Below, one piece after another: positions 50,499-62,190 of a stretch of 64,000 bases of DNA. Location of the stretch: NCBI GenBank assembly GCA_010093485.1, contig MU001506.1, positions 1,116,001 through 1,180,000 on the forward strand, in the 5' to 3' direction. The DNA is from Karstenula rhodostoma CBS 690.94 (lineage: Eukaryota > Ascomycota > Dothideomycetes > Pleosporales > Didymosphaeriaceae). Under the pieces are notes generated by a model, which was not told the origin of the DNA, did no database searches, and was given only the letters and a program-made list of their open reading frames with translations. Numbering within the stretch: position 1 is the first letter of the stretch; the number at the start of each line of letters is the position of its first letter. Made by a program: the position numbers and the translations under genes.

Positions 50499-50573
50499 CC
50501 CTTGCCCTGCTGCCCTGCTGCCCTGCCCTGCCCTGCCCTGCCCTGGCCTTGCCCTTGCCCTGCCCTGGCCCCG
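50499..50573 (+). repeat. CCCTG pentanucleotide microsatellite
   Basis: Repeated CCCTG units, perfect for about five copies (50521-50545) and imperfect on both sides (CCCTGCTG and CCCTTG variants). It ends about 160 bp before the BET2 start codon, so it lies in its promoter or leader. Confidence 0.88.
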
Positions 50574-50733
50574 GGTGGGCGCGAGGCCAAGCTCCGCCGA
50601 AGATCGTTTCAGGCCCCCGCGGACACCAACAGCCTCGTCGACGGGCCCAAAGCGATGGTCTTTATGCGCCCGTCTCCGCTCCACACACAACCACCGCAGA
50701 ACATCACCCGCTGCCCGTCCCAGCGCCAGCGCC

Positions 50734-51863
50734 ATGTCTCTTGTCTCTGGACCTGGTCGAGGCGTGGCCTCCCTGCCTGCCGAGACGCGCCTCGTCGTCG
50801 ACAAGCACGTCCGCTATGTCCAGAGCCTCGATACCGTGCGTCTGCCTGGCCTGCATGCTGTTTCTTGCCCGTGTCCACGGATAGCACTGACCTTAACCCT
50901 CGCAGCGCAAAGACGAGCTCGAGTACTGGCTCACCGAGCATCTCAGGCTGAACGGCCTGTACTGGGGCATGACCGCCCTGCATCTGCTCGGGCATCCTGA
51001 CGCGCTGCCCCGCAAAGGCATCCTCGAATTCGTCTTCTCCTGTCTGCACGAGAGCGGTGGCTTTGGTGCTGCTCCGGGCCACGATGCACACATGCTGTAC
51101 ACTTGCAGTGCCGTGCAAATCATCGCGACTCTGGATGCTTTTGACGAGCTCGAAGCGCACATGCAGGATGGCCGCCGCAAGATCGGCCAGTGTATGTTTC
51201 AAGTGCTCAGGTCCAGGTTGGGCTACTCACGATATATGTAGGGATCGCCCGTCTCCAGGACCCGGAGACCGGCACCTTTGCAGGTGATGAGTGGGGAGAG
51301 ATGGACACGAGATTTCTGTTCAACGCCTTCTTGTCCTTGTCTCTCATGGGGCTGCTCGATCTGGTCAACGTCGACAAAGCAGTCCAGCACATCAACTCTT
51401 GTGCCAACTTTGACGGCGCATACGGGACAAGCCCAGGCGCCGAGTCACATTCTGGCCAGGTCTACACGTGCGTGGGCGCGTTGACCATTGCGGGCAGACT
51501 CGATCTGGTCAATCAAGAAAGATTAGGGGCGTGGTTGAGCGAACGACAGCTCAAGAACGGTGGGTTGAACGGGAGACCGGAGAAGACAGAGGATGTATGC
51601 TACAGCTGGTGGGTCATGAGTAGTCTTGCTATGATCAACAAGTTGCATTGGATAGACGGCGAGAAACTGACGGCATTCATTCTCGGCTGTCAGGTGAGGA
51701 AACTAAACCACAGTCACCGCACGTCTGACTAGTGTAGGACCCCGACTTGGGAGGTCTGTCCGACCGGCCTGGCGACATGGTCGACGTGTTCCACACGCAC
51801 TTCGGCATAGCGGGTCTCAGCCTGCTTAAGTATCCTGGGCTCGCAGAAGTAGACCCAGTGTAG
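50734..51863 (+). CDS. BET2: Rab geranylgeranyltransferase (GGTase-II) beta subunit, 321 aa
   Basis: Exons 50734..50835, 50906..51191, 51242..51693 and 51738..51863. It starts [20 protein letters not shown] and shows prenyltransferase alpha/alpha-barrel repeats: [90 protein letters not shown] and [20 protein letters not shown]. The zinc ligands are present: Asp in [10 protein letters not shown] with the following Cys, and His in [15 protein letters not shown]. It attaches geranylgeranyl groups to C-terminal cysteines of Rab GTPases with the alpha subunit and Rab escort protein. The joined Gln-Trp at intron 2 (IGQ-WIARLQDP) supports that splice. Length equals yeast Bet2 (325 aa). Confidence 0.94.
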
Positions 51864-52591
51864 TGCGTATCTCAGTGCGACAATGATCATGTTAGGCTGA
51901 CACGGGTGCAGTTGCATGCCACGGGATGTTGTGCGGCGATGCCTAGGTAAATGAATCGAGGCGTGATAGGCTAGTGGAGGACGAGTTCTGGTGAAGATGA
52001 AGTGAGTGAAAGATGTAGAGTGACGGTGTCCGTAAGTATGCATGGGTTGAGACGTTGCGAGCGAACATCGTTCACCCTTCTCCCGCGTCTCTTGGTGCAC
52101 CAGAGCTGTATTCCTTTCTCTGTCAGCTTCGGTGTCTCTCCCTCTCCCATTGGCAAGAGATATTTTTCCTCTTACTACGATTTCTATCCCGAAGAGTTGG
52201 ATTCGGTGTCGAGCGCACCGGCGGTTGCCGTTCTTACTAGTTCTCCCACGTGGCACAGGCTGGGAAACGGCATCCACCGTCCCTCACCATTCTTCTCTTG
52301 CTTCCCATTGCTCGTCTCCTTCCCCCATTATTTCCCAGAGGCCATTTGTGCCTGCTTCCTACTCTCGTGTCTCATCTCTCGCGTCAATGGTGCAACTGCA
52401 GCTGCGGCAGTGACCGAGAACCCTAGCTAGTCTTATCGGCCTGCTCCTTCATCACTTCTTCTCCTTCTCAAACATCCACCCGCTCCTTTCAAGTCACTCT
52501 CTTTCGTTACCAACTACGCTACAGGGACAGCACTTTCACTTTTCACTTCATTGTGCTGCGTTCTGAGCGTCTGCGTTCCACAGCGGCGGCC
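51864..52591. other. Intergenic, 728 bp
   Basis: Between BET2 and the C2H2-like gene (both plus). From about 52441 to 52510 the plus strand is strongly pyrimidine-rich (CTTCTTCTCCTTCTC and similar), a usual core-promoter feature in filamentous fungi, 80-150 bp before the next ATG. Confidence 0.5.
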
Positions 52592-54163
52592 ATGGCCTCC
52601 GCCAACATCCCCCTCCACTGCAGCATTTGCCCCAAACGTCCAAACTTCAGCGATGTATCTCATCTGCTCACCCACATCGCCAGCAAGGGCCACCTCTCCA
52701 ACTACTACAAAGTCAAGATTCGTTCCGGCAACGACGATGCGGCACGCCGCCTGGTCGAGTCTTACGACCGATGGTATGCCGAGTGGAACGTCGAGGATCT
52801 GATGTCGGAGCGGATGACACAGAAAGACAAACGTCGCTCGCGTGCGAGGCCGGTTGGTACGCGTCTTGACTCGCTCTGCTTGCTTCACTGCGGAATATTC
52901 TGATTTCAACCACAGCTCGCCAAACGCCCGCGCCGAGAATCGAAGCTCCGATTCCCCGCCTTGCCCGTCCTCGCACTGCCGTCGGCAATTTGCTCGACCC
53001 TCGCCTGTCCGAGCAGCAATTGATCAAACTCGAGAACGCCGTTTCGCCCACGCCGACTCCCCAGCCGGGACCCGTCTTGCGGCAGCGACCGGTTCGCCTT
53101 TTTGGTACTCATATGCAGTATTGGGCGGGTACAGATTCACGTGCGTCTCGTTCCAGATACATACACCTTGGTCTAACATAGCTCAGGTGCAAGCTCCCGC
53201 AGCTATACCAACGACTACGACACGTCCAGCGAATATTCGGATCCGAGCGAGCGCCGTCGATACCAGAACGCAGCCCGGGAAGATTCGTGCGCCATTGAAG
53301 ACGACCCTGCCGACACCGTCTCAACGGACCCCATGGCGGTTAGCGAGAGCACCAAGCTCAAGGGCGTCCTTTGGCCCGGCATGGCCATCTTCGATTCGGC
53401 TACACCTGAGATGCGTCGCAAGCGCAATCAGAAGAAGGACAGCTCCGTCGTCGAACAATTGGAGATCAACTCCCAAGAAGTGGAGCCTACTGAGCTCATC
53501 TTCACCCCCACGGGCTCCTTCAAGCGCCAGCGAAGGATTTCAAGCTCTGTTTACGATGACGAAGAGGATGAGATGATCAAAGCGGAGAGTCCAACCCCTT
53601 CATTGACGCGACCGGCCCTCGCTGACCTGGATGTTAACGCGTCCCGACGGCAGCGCCGCGTTACCCGCGCCCAAACTTTCTACACCGCTCGCGGCAGCCA
53701 CGAGGACGAACACGCTCGGTCCGACCGCGGGAATAGCTATGGAGACCGTGCTCCCAAGCGGAAGCGAAGGTTTGAGGTTTTCCAAGATGACGAGGTATCT
53801 TTCGGCCAGCCTGCGCCATTCCAGACTCTCACTGCTGGGTTCCAACACCAGACGTCCCCAACGCCGGCTCCAACCGTACCTCTGTACAAGACCTTCAGCC
53901 AACATCCTTTCCAGTTCGAACACAGGATCGAGAACAAAGAAAACATGCCCCCTGTGCTTCACCATGCGTCGGCATATGAGCATCACCACGCCCATCAGCC
54001 TGCTGCCTTCCACTACCAGGCTTTCACTTACGGGCTTGCCCCAGAGCATCCTGCTATTCAATACCATAACCAGCTTTACATGCCGATGCATGGCTACCAC
54101 CCAAGCCAGGATGATGACGACAATCGCACGATCACAGCTCCGCCGTCTCCGTCCACGGCTTAG
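52592..54163 (+). CDS. Hypothetical nuclear protein with N-terminal C2H2-like zinc finger, 488 aa
   Basis: Exons 52592..52856, 52916..53140 and 53187..54163. The N-terminus LHCSICPKRPNFSDVSHLLT-HIASKGHLS has the cysteine pair and two histidines of a C2H2 finger, with the His-His spacing (H-x5-H) seen in U1-like/matrin-type fingers. A helical region follows (DDAARRLVESYDRWYAEWNV), then disordered basic and acidic stretches, including VLWPGMAIFDSATPEMRRKR, which looks like a conserved short motif, and basic nuclear signals (PKRKRRFE). The C-terminus is rich in His, Tyr and Pro (EHHHAHQPAAFHYQ). I recall unnamed ascomycete proteins of this form. A role in nucleic-acid binding is only inferred. 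Confidence 0.68.
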
Positions 54164-54930
54164 CCCACCCCGCCGTCCTGCGACGGCCTTTAGATCCACC
54201 CTCATCACTACGCTACGAAAGGTGGCATCCTCGTGGCTTTCGATGTGGCCTACCTGATATTGTTCCGAGCACCCAACTGTCGACTCTCGCTTTCTCTCTT
54301 GGTTTTACGATTCATCTTCGGCGAGCGAGAGCGACGACCATGTGTGCAAACTGTTTTTTTCTACTTCAGGTTTATAGTTCATGGCTTTGTGGTATAATGT
54401 ACGCGTAGTACGGTTTATGACTCATATCATCTATTATGGTTTGGGCGTGCACTACAGCAGTCGCTGTTGACTGCATTCTTGTCTGGGGGTTTATGGCCCT
54501 GTTTTGGCATGCTTTCCTTAAACGAGTTTGTTTGCGAGCATGGATGGTGACAAGGCTGATGGGCTTGTATAATAATCACTGCGAATACATGCTTAATGAA
54601 GGTGTTCCGGTATATCGTTTGCTCGACCTCGATGTTCTGATAACGCTAGGAGAAGCGATGCTTGATCAAACCTGCTGCAGACTACAAGCACATCGAGGCA
54701 CAGCAACGCATGACGCACCTATACAGCCACAGAACGACGGCATATTCAAATCCATGTATCATCTATGTAGGGTTACATGCTCGGTATCCGATGTTCTGAT
54801 CCCGTGCAACGCCCGAACCGCCTTCGGTTTCCATTTAGATGAGGAAGCTCCTGACTGCCACAAAGCTCTTTCTCGTTTTGTCTTGTCCATGTGCACTTCG
54901 GCGACCAATTCAACCCCTCTTTCCTCTGGC
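54164..54930. other. Convergent intergenic region, 767 bp
   Basis: 3' flanks of the C2H2-like gene (plus) and the FAR-17a/AIG1 gene (minus). An open frame at 54436-55047 on the plus strand has no features and runs antisense into the latter. Confidence 0.5.
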
Positions 54931-56317
54931 CTATTTCAATTTCTTTTCTTCTCCAAGTTCAATCGAGGGGTTCCCTTCGATCCCATTGACGATGCGGTAG
55001 CACCAACGCAGGCCGGCGCCCGCAGCCCACATGGCGACTCCGCTTAGAGCAAAGAGACAGATGCGCTGAGCCGTGTTGAGGATCGCAAATATGGGGTAGG
55101 GATAGAATCCTACGAGGGTCAGTGATTTGAGATTCAGGTTTGGAATCCGCGGAATGGCAAACACGAGAGGCGTATCGGAAGGTGTGAGAGAGCGTAGACA
55201 AGTATCCAAAAGGCGGCGAGAGAGAAGCGGGCGAGGAAACAGGTAGGGGCCAGGTGTACCGTTGTATGAGTAGCAAAGCTCTATCCAAAACCAGTAGAGG
55301 AACGCTATGACGGTGGAAGTCAGCAAGGAGAGGGTCGAGGCGCGAGGATTTATGGGGCTGGTGGGCCAGGGAGGCGAGAGGAAGAGCGCGTCTAGCGAGA
55401 GAAGTAGGGTTGGAAACACTGTTTCATCTCAGCTCAGCGTTAGGGTGGTGAGATAGAAGGGATATTGTACGGTGAAAGCCGAAATCAGCCATTATCGGCG
55501 GCGTGGGCAGGTCAGGTGGAATAACTAGTTCTCGATTGATCTGTTTAAGCTCAGTGCCCGGACGTTGGGTTATGACAGGAGGAGATTGCGTACGGCTCGT
55601 AAGCCCCAGTAGAGCATGCTGACGAGAATCTCTATTGGCGCGGCAACAAGTGCGAGGTAGTTCTTGAGCGTGAAGAACTGCTGCGAGGACGTCATGTCAG
55701 CGATCAGGCCGATGCTGAAACATATCGTGGAGGTCGTGATGCCAATCATGGTCAGATATTGGAGATGCCAGCCGAACGAGTCGTTCTGTAGCAGGAGTCA
55801 GTGGATGGAGGGTGCTGATCTGGGCGGTAGATATCTTCCGAAGGATGTGGGGTGTTGATTGAGAGTCAAAGTAATGGACAATGGGGATAGCCCGGTAGAA
55901 TGGTTCGGTGTACGTTGGTTCACGGTGTTGAACGAGTTGGGCCAGTAATGCTCGAAGCCTAGATTGAAAGTTGACAAGACAGACAATTGAGGGATTGGAA
56001 ACTAGGTCCGATGGGCTTGCAATGTCGAACAACTTGATCATGGTTCAACTTACAATGATATTAGGGTTGTCAACTAGGCTGCCATAACATCAGTGCCTGT
56101 TCCTGCTCGGGTCCAAAAGCCCACATACAATTTGAACGAGCGGTAGAAGCTGATGAGGCCAATGACCTGATCACTCCTGTCAGAATGGTACACCTCATCA
56201 GTTCTGCGCGGTGGGACCACACACATGCGTTGCGCCTGATATTCCTTTACCCGGCGCATTGAACCTTTGTAGTGGGTGCCGCCGTTTCAGCGCGTCGGCT
56301 ACTCGAGAAGCACTCAT
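54931..56317 (-). CDS. FAR-17a/AIG1-like integral membrane protein, 251 aa
   Basis: Seven exons in coding order: 56225..56317, 56129..56166, 56054..56078, 55594..55785, 55471..55540, 55260..55418, 54931..55109. Joined they read RRHPLQRFNAPGKGISGATH-VIGLISFYRSFK-FLVDNPNII-NDSFGWHLQYLTMIGITTST, AAPIEILVSMLYWGLRA, DFGFHLFPTLLLSLDALFLS and LYWFWIELCYSYNGFYPYP. This is the FAR-17a/AIG1 family of six-helix membrane proteins; animal AIG1 and ADTRP hydrolyse fatty-acid esters of hydroxy fatty acids, using a Thr and a His. The His in DFGFHLFPT sits where the family's catalytic His is expected. The last intron (150 bp) is in frame and stop-free. The tiny exons 2 and 3 (38 and 25 bp) make automatic prediction error-prone. 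Confidence 0.85.
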
Positions 56318-56952
56318 TGCGACCGCAAACACAAACAACGTTGGAAACAACAGCACTCGGCGAATTCTACTCTAGACGAAGAAACGGATAAGGACGGATA
56401 TATGACGAAATACAGCCCATGTGCAAGCTAAGCACGTGGGGCGGCGTGTGCACGTTCCTCTCACCAAACCACATTAAGCATTACCGTTATCTTGGTTCAC
56501 TAACCACATCCCATCACATTCCCACAGTCCCTCTGGTTCAGCGTTATCATTGAACCCCCATTTATTACGCATCAGCTGACATCCACTTTTGATGCTGGAG
56601 AATCATCGGGGTATCATCGCTTCCTCTGCGGCTCGGCTGTCGGTCTTGCACCCAATGGGCAACCCGCTGGGTGAACTTCGGTCGCGCTTGGTATCAGGCT
56701 AGCCATATCGAACCGCGGCATCCAATCGTGTACATGCTGCGTACTCCACTGCTGTTAGACATCGCGTAGTTTCGGGCCAAATCACCCGGCTGCTGAGGTC
56801 TCGATGGCGTATAAAGGCTACTGGCACGCGTCGCCAGTGTCTAGCAGGTCGCGTACACCCCTCATCACAAAGTCAGTAGCCATCTCCTCGTGGTTTTGGG
56901 ACCACATTAGGTTTTCCTCCTTCGTCAATTAGTGCATTTGCGGATACCCACC
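56318..56952. other. Divergent intergenic region, 635 bp
   Basis: Promoters of the FAR-17a/AIG1 gene (minus) and the GH3 glucosidase (plus). It holds the TATA box at 56810. A GTGGGG string near 56434 fits the CreA consensus (SYGGRG), a weak, short match. Confidence 0.5.
56810..56816 (+). promoter_or_regulatory. TATA box of the GH3 glucosidase gene
   Basis: TATAAAG within GGCGTATAAAGGCT, 137 bp before the start codon. Confidence 0.6.
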
Positions 56953-59613
56953 ATGGATGCAAATATTGAGGATATTCTCCATACCCTGACCTTAGAAGAG
57001 AAGGTGTCTCTTCTAGCAGGAAAGGATTTCTGGCAGACCGTACCGGTCCCAGAGAAGGGCGTTCCGGCAATAAAGGTCTGTTGTCTGAACACCTACGCAC
57101 GTTTGCGAACTGACATCAACCAGATGTCTGATGGACCCAATGGTGCCCGCGGTGAGACCTTTAGTGGTGGAACCCGAGCAGCATGCTTTCCAGCTTCCTG
57201 CTGTTCAGCATCAACGTGGAACCCCGAACTCATTAGACAAATCGGCCATGCCCTTGCGGAGGAGACACAGACCAAGGGTGCTCGAGTACTGTATGCTATT
57301 CGGGGTCCCAAACCTAGTCAGATCTAACACTTCCCAGGCTTGGGCCTACTATGTGCAACCACAGGCATCCGCTTGGAGGGAGAAACTTCGAAAGTTTCTC
57401 CGAGGATCCCCTCCTTGCCGGCAAGCTTGCTGCCCAATACGTAATAGGATTGCAAGAGAAGGGGGTGGCTGGCACTTGCAAACACTTCGTTGCGAACGAG
57501 CAAGAAACGGACCGATTCACGGTGAACGAGATCATCTCCGAGCGTGCTCTGCGAGAGATCTACTTGAAACCCTTTGAGATCGCTGTCAAGGAAGCTAGCC
57601 CCTGGGCTTTCATGACTTCCTACAACAAGGTTAACGGAACCCACGCAGATGCCAGCAAGTTTATTCTGGAGAAGGTTCTCCGAGGGGAGTGGGGCTGGAA
57701 AGGTCTGGTGATGAGTGACTGGGGAGGCACAAACTCCACGGCCGACTCGCTCAACGCCGGACTTGATATCGAAATGCCCGGTCCTACGCGCCATCGAACA
57801 TACAAAGGTGTGAAGGATGCAATCAAGAACGGCGAATTGACCGAGGAGACTATCAATGACCGCGCAAGAAATGTTCTCGAGCTGATCCGGAAAATTGGGG
57901 CATTCAAGAACCCGGAGATTCCTCTTGAACGATCCGAAGACAAGCCAGAGCACCGCAAACTCATTCGGGACGTAGGCGGACAAGGACTCGTTCTTCTCAG
58001 GAATGAGAACGACGTGCTTCCCTTGACGAAGGATCAAGTGAAGGGCAAGAAAATTGCGATGCTCGGTCTTGCAAAAGAGGCTCTTATTCATGGTGGTGGA
58101 AGCGCTTCCTTACATTCTCACTACCGAATATCACCCTGGGAAGGCATGCATAATGTCTATGGCGATGACGTGGAGTTCAAATTCGCGAAAGGTAAGATGA
58201 TCTGCACGCCCTTCGGGTCTAAGATCTGACGAGTGTCTAGGTGCCCATACGTATCGTCTCCTGCCTGCTCTAGCAGCAGGCTGCACAGACTCGGAGGGGA
58301 AGCCTGGATGGACTCTTAAAGCCTTTGAAACCGGCAAAGGTGGCTTGCCTACCTTGACACTCCACGGTCACAAAGAGGCCGCTTTCACCGGCCTGTTCAA
58401 CGACGATGTAAAATGGAAGGACCTTGAACTGATCACGACCTTCGTTCCCACCGAGACTGGCGAACACTACATGTCAGGATCTGGAATTGGACCCACTCGT
58501 ATCACGATCAACGAAAAAGTGGTATTTGAACAGAAACACAGCACAAATGATAGCATGGGGTTTCTATTTGGGGGAAATCCCGAGACAGAGTTTACTTACT
58601 CTTTCACCGCAGGCCAGTCCTACAACATCCGCATCGAATCTGAAGCGCCGGGTAAAGATGGAACCGACTTCGGCGGTATCCTTACTGGCATACCTGGATT
58701 CCGATTGGGTTTCATGTATGCGAACGAGCACGATGAAGATCTTGTTTCTCTGGCGGAGGATGTCGCTAGGGAGTGTGATTATGCGATCGTCTTCACCGGT
58801 CATACCCCAGCCTGGGAGACAGAGGGCCAAGATCAAGCTGCTTTCCATCTCCCTAATAAGTATCGCTCTCAAGACAAGCTCGTTGAAGCTGTTGCGGCCG
58901 CTAATCCGAAGACGATCGTCGTCAACTCAACTGGAGTGGTTGTTGCCATGCCATGGCTTTCAAAGGTCTCTGCCGTGGTACAAGCATGGTTTCCAGGCCA
59001 AGAGGCTGGAAACGCGATTGCAGATGTTATCTCAGGCGCAGTCAACCCTTCCGGCAGGCTACCTGTATCTTGGCCCAAACGTATTGAGGACGCTCCCGCA
59101 CATGGCAACTTTCCAGGTGAATTGAAGGATGGCCAGCTGACTGTCAAGTACGAGGAGGGCGTCTTCGTTGGATATCGCCATTATGACCGCATCTCGCAAG
59201 ACAAGATCCAGTTTCCATTCGGTTTCGGTCTCTCATACACAACTTTTAGCCTGAAGGACACCAAGGTCTCGCAAGCGTCGAACGGCGAGTTCACAGCCGA
59301 AGTCACTGTTACCAACACCGGGAAACAAGCCGGTGCCACTGTTGCACAGCTCTACATCGGGAGGAGCAAGCACTCCTCTGAGCATCCGATCAAGACACTG
59401 GCTGCATTCAAGAAGGTATTCTTGGATGCTGGAAAAGAGGAGAAGGTCACGCTATCGATAGATCTAAAAGATTTCGCCTATTTCGACCAGGCAAGCTACA
59501 AGTGGAAGGTTGACAACGGGCGGCATGACTTTTCTTTTGGCCAGTCCGCACAGCACATCGAAAGTGTTGTGAGTGTAGACATTGAAGGAGCCAGCCGAGA
59601 GCTGAAGCTTTAG
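56953..59613 (+). CDS. Intracellular GH3 beta-glucosidase with PA14 domain, 838 aa
   Basis: Exons 56953..57075, 57124..57290, 57338..58191 and 58241..59613. It starts MDANIEDILHTLTLEEKVSL with no signal peptide, so it is predicted cytosolic. The GH3 N-domain shows KMSDGPNGARG, LLGPTMCNHRHPLGGRNFES, KHFVANEQET and GLVMSDWGGTNS with nucleophile Asp224. The second GH3 domain is interrupted by a PA14 module (about 400-550: FTGLFNDDVKWKDLELITTF, GEHYMSGSGIGPTRITIN), as in beta-glucosidases of the same subfamily; FnIII-like sequence closes the protein (GATVAQLYIGRSKHSSEHPI, DFSFGQSAQH). It would cleave terminal beta-glucosyl residues from taken-up oligosaccharides or glycosides. The first intron (48 bp) is in frame and stop-free, so a naive frame inserts 16 residues before MSDGPNG. 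Confidence 0.92.
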
Positions 59614-60033
59614 GGTCTATAGATGAAGTAATGATAACAATAGTAATAAATATTTACCTTGCTCAGGTGTATGAAACGCAACTGACACCGTGGACTGCGT
59701 AGACCGCTCCGAGCCAAGACAGCCTGGATGCATCTTTCTCTCCGCGTGCTTATCTCAAACCGAGTATGATCAAGCGGAATTCAGGCTGAAGCTTACCGCT
59801 AATGCAACCGGGCCAAGAACGTGGCTCGTGCTCAATCTCGCACCAGATAGGTAAATCAAGCAACGCTCCGTCTACTCAGCCACGACGTCAAGTGCCCAGT
59901 ACCATCATACCAGAAAGAACAAACATCTTGACACGTGCAAAAATATAGGTATGCACGAGTTGGTTGATTGTGTTCTTGAGGCGTCGTTGTTGATTGGGCG
60001 ATAAAAAATCTGCCTCCACCTCCACTGGACAGA
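59614..60033. other. Intergenic, 420 bp
   Basis: Between the glucosidase and the Zn2Cys6 regulator (both plus). AT-rich just after the glucosidase stop (GTAATAAATATTTACC near 59642), probably its polyadenylation region. Confidence 0.5.
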
Positions 60034-61890
60034 ATGCCAAATGTCGGTAAACCTTCGAAAGGCTGTGCGCATTGCAGAGATAAAAGAGTCAAAGTGAGGA
60101 AAACACCCCGCTCCGCAAGGTCTCATTAACCAACCAATCAGTGTGATTTCAAACGGCCGTCATGCTCTCCATGTATCAGGGCTGGAAGGGAGTGCCATGG
60201 CTATCGGGACCCACTTTCGATGATGTTCAAAAATGAGAGTCATATCGTTATGAAAAAAGCACAAAAAAGATACGAAGCTCTCTCGACGAAGAGGAAAGAA
60301 AGAAAGCCGCTTTCTGTGGCATTTCCGGCGCGGGGGCTGGCATCCGAAGAGTCTCTAAGCGGTTCATCGTCATCGACGTCTTCAGGATCACAGCGAACCT
60401 TTTCCACCTTGACGCGATTAGGAAGTCTCACGAGAACAATGACTCCTCCGATCGAAAACCAAGCCCTCTCTTTCTTTGCCGCCAACAATATCTTGGAGGC
60501 AGCCGTTGTTGGAAGAGGTAATTACCGATGGCTGTTCCAGATGCTGAGTGGGCCCGAGATCGATGCAACTCTGCAAAGCAGCGCGCACGCTGCTTCTCTG
60601 GCGACGCTCGCCACGGCAAATAAGTCGCAGTCTCTGATGAAGAAAGCTCAGGAGCATTATGCCAATGCATTGGCCTTGACTAATAGAGCATTAGGCGACT
60701 CAAACAAGGCCTGCGAAGATAGCACACTTGTGTCTGTGATTCTGCTTGGGGTGTATGAGACCTTCGTCTTTGAAAAGTATTCGATGGGGGCATGGATGCA
60801 ACATCTCAAAGGCGCAGAGATATTGTTCGCGCTCCGCGGCGAAAAGCAGTTCAGAAGTGATCTCGCTAGACAGATCTTTATGCAATTTTATAAGACAACC
60901 ATAACAAAAGGTGTCGAGCTCGGCACACCTATACCAGACAATATCGCTCGATTGTATAGATTTCTGACCTCCTTAAAAGACTACACTATGCATGGTACGT
61001 ACCGACACTCTAGGATATTTCCTCACGCTTGGAGTGGAATGAAAAGAAGTACATCTACACCCTTGGGCATCTTATCCCCGACGTATTGAGCCTTGCTGAC
61101 GTAGAAAGGGGTCGAGCACCAAGTTGAAGTGCTGGAGAAGGCAATCACGCTCATGCAAGACGAAGAAGGGGATCCGGCCTCCATCGTGTCTGACATATTG
61201 AAACTCGACGGTGAGCTGGACCTCATCAAGTTTATGCTACAAACCCTTTGGAGATACGAGATTGTGCGCCTGGAAAAACCCGTGGAACATGTTTTTGGAA
61301 ATGTCTACCATATCTACACGAATCCTTGGATTGCCAGCATGTGGAATATTCTCCGCATGTGTAGGATACGTCTGTTCAAATTTGTACGAGCCCAGGTCAG
61401 CAAGGGCTTGCGATGCTCCCCTCCACGGTTTTCAGAAAAAGATGCACAGACTCATCTCGACGCTTGCAAAGATGTGATCAGTTCACAGATGTTGGACGTG
61501 TGCGCGTCGACGCCTCAACTCACTGGCCAAATTGCCTTTCCGCATCAAGTCAAGCAGGATCTCGATTTGCTCAGTAAAGGCATAGAGGCAGTGAACTTGC
61601 GCAACAACATGTTCAAACTACATGCACAAGGGACCTTCCTGGAGCCTTTCAAGTCAACTGGACTAGACCATTTGATCGGACCACTTTATGAGATTGGACG
61701 AAGCGATTATGGTCCAAAGCTAACACGATGGGCTGTTGACCAGCTCTACTTCATCGCTCGAACAATTGGAACGAGGCAGGCGATAATGCTAGCGGAAGAG
61801 TTGGAAGAGAAGTTGAAGGACGAATCCAACTTTATGGTCTGGAATGACCCCTGTCCAACTTCTAAGATGCTTATTGCGCTAGCCCAGTAA
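60034..61890 (+). CDS. Zn2Cys6 transcription factor, 564 aa
   Basis: Exons 60034..60093, 60142..60994 and 61109..61890. The first intron (48 bp) falls inside the zinc cluster; the join reads GCAHCRDKRVK-CDFKRPSC-SPC-IRAGREC, six cysteines in Zn2Cys6 spacing, right at the N-terminus (MPNVGKPSKG). After a Ser-rich linker comes a helical region of the fungal-specific type (QALSFFAANNILEAAVVGRG, DSTLVSVILLGVYETFVFEK, WMQHLKGAEILFALRG). The last intron joins YTMHG to VEHQVEVLEKAITLMQDEEG. It lies between a glucosidase and an alcohol dehydrogenase on the same strand, so it could control either or both; this is only a positional guess. Confidence 0.85.
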
Positions 61891-62190
61891 GGAGTATCGG
61901 AGCTTAAATCTTGAGGGGATCGACTAATTCCGGCACTAGTACCGTACCGCAGACGTAACGTCACCACTCTTTCCGAGCACGTATTGCTTTCGACCAACCA
62001 AAGCGTGTCGCGGAGCTGCGGGGTCGGGAACGTTCCCTCTTCAGGACTCAAATACATCATGGCGCGCTGGAACACGGACGATATTTAATTCTCTCACCCG
62101 GGACGAACTCTTACATACCGTAGAAATTGGATGCGGTATAAAGCTAAAGTTATTTACCAAGAAAACACACGCGCTATCGCAAAATCAAAC
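61891..62190. other. Intergenic, 300 bp
   Basis: Between the Zn2Cys6 regulator and the ADH gene (both plus). It holds the TATA box at 62137. Confidence 0.5.
62137..62143 (+). promoter_or_regulatory. TATA box of the ADH gene
   Basis: TATAAAG within GCGGTATAAAGC, 54 bp before the chosen ATG, so the leader would be short. Confidence 0.5.

Larger units (their letters stand above)
49131..50733. other. Divergent intergenic region, 1,603 bp, low-complexity and GC-rich
   Basis: Between RhoGAP (minus) and BET2 (plus). It contains several simple repeats (listed separately) plus GGATGGCGG- and GCAGTGCAG-type repeats near 50310-50440. Long open frames on all strands here come from GC bias and repeats. 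A possible upstream RhoGAP exon lies at 49210-49416. Confidence 0.5.
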
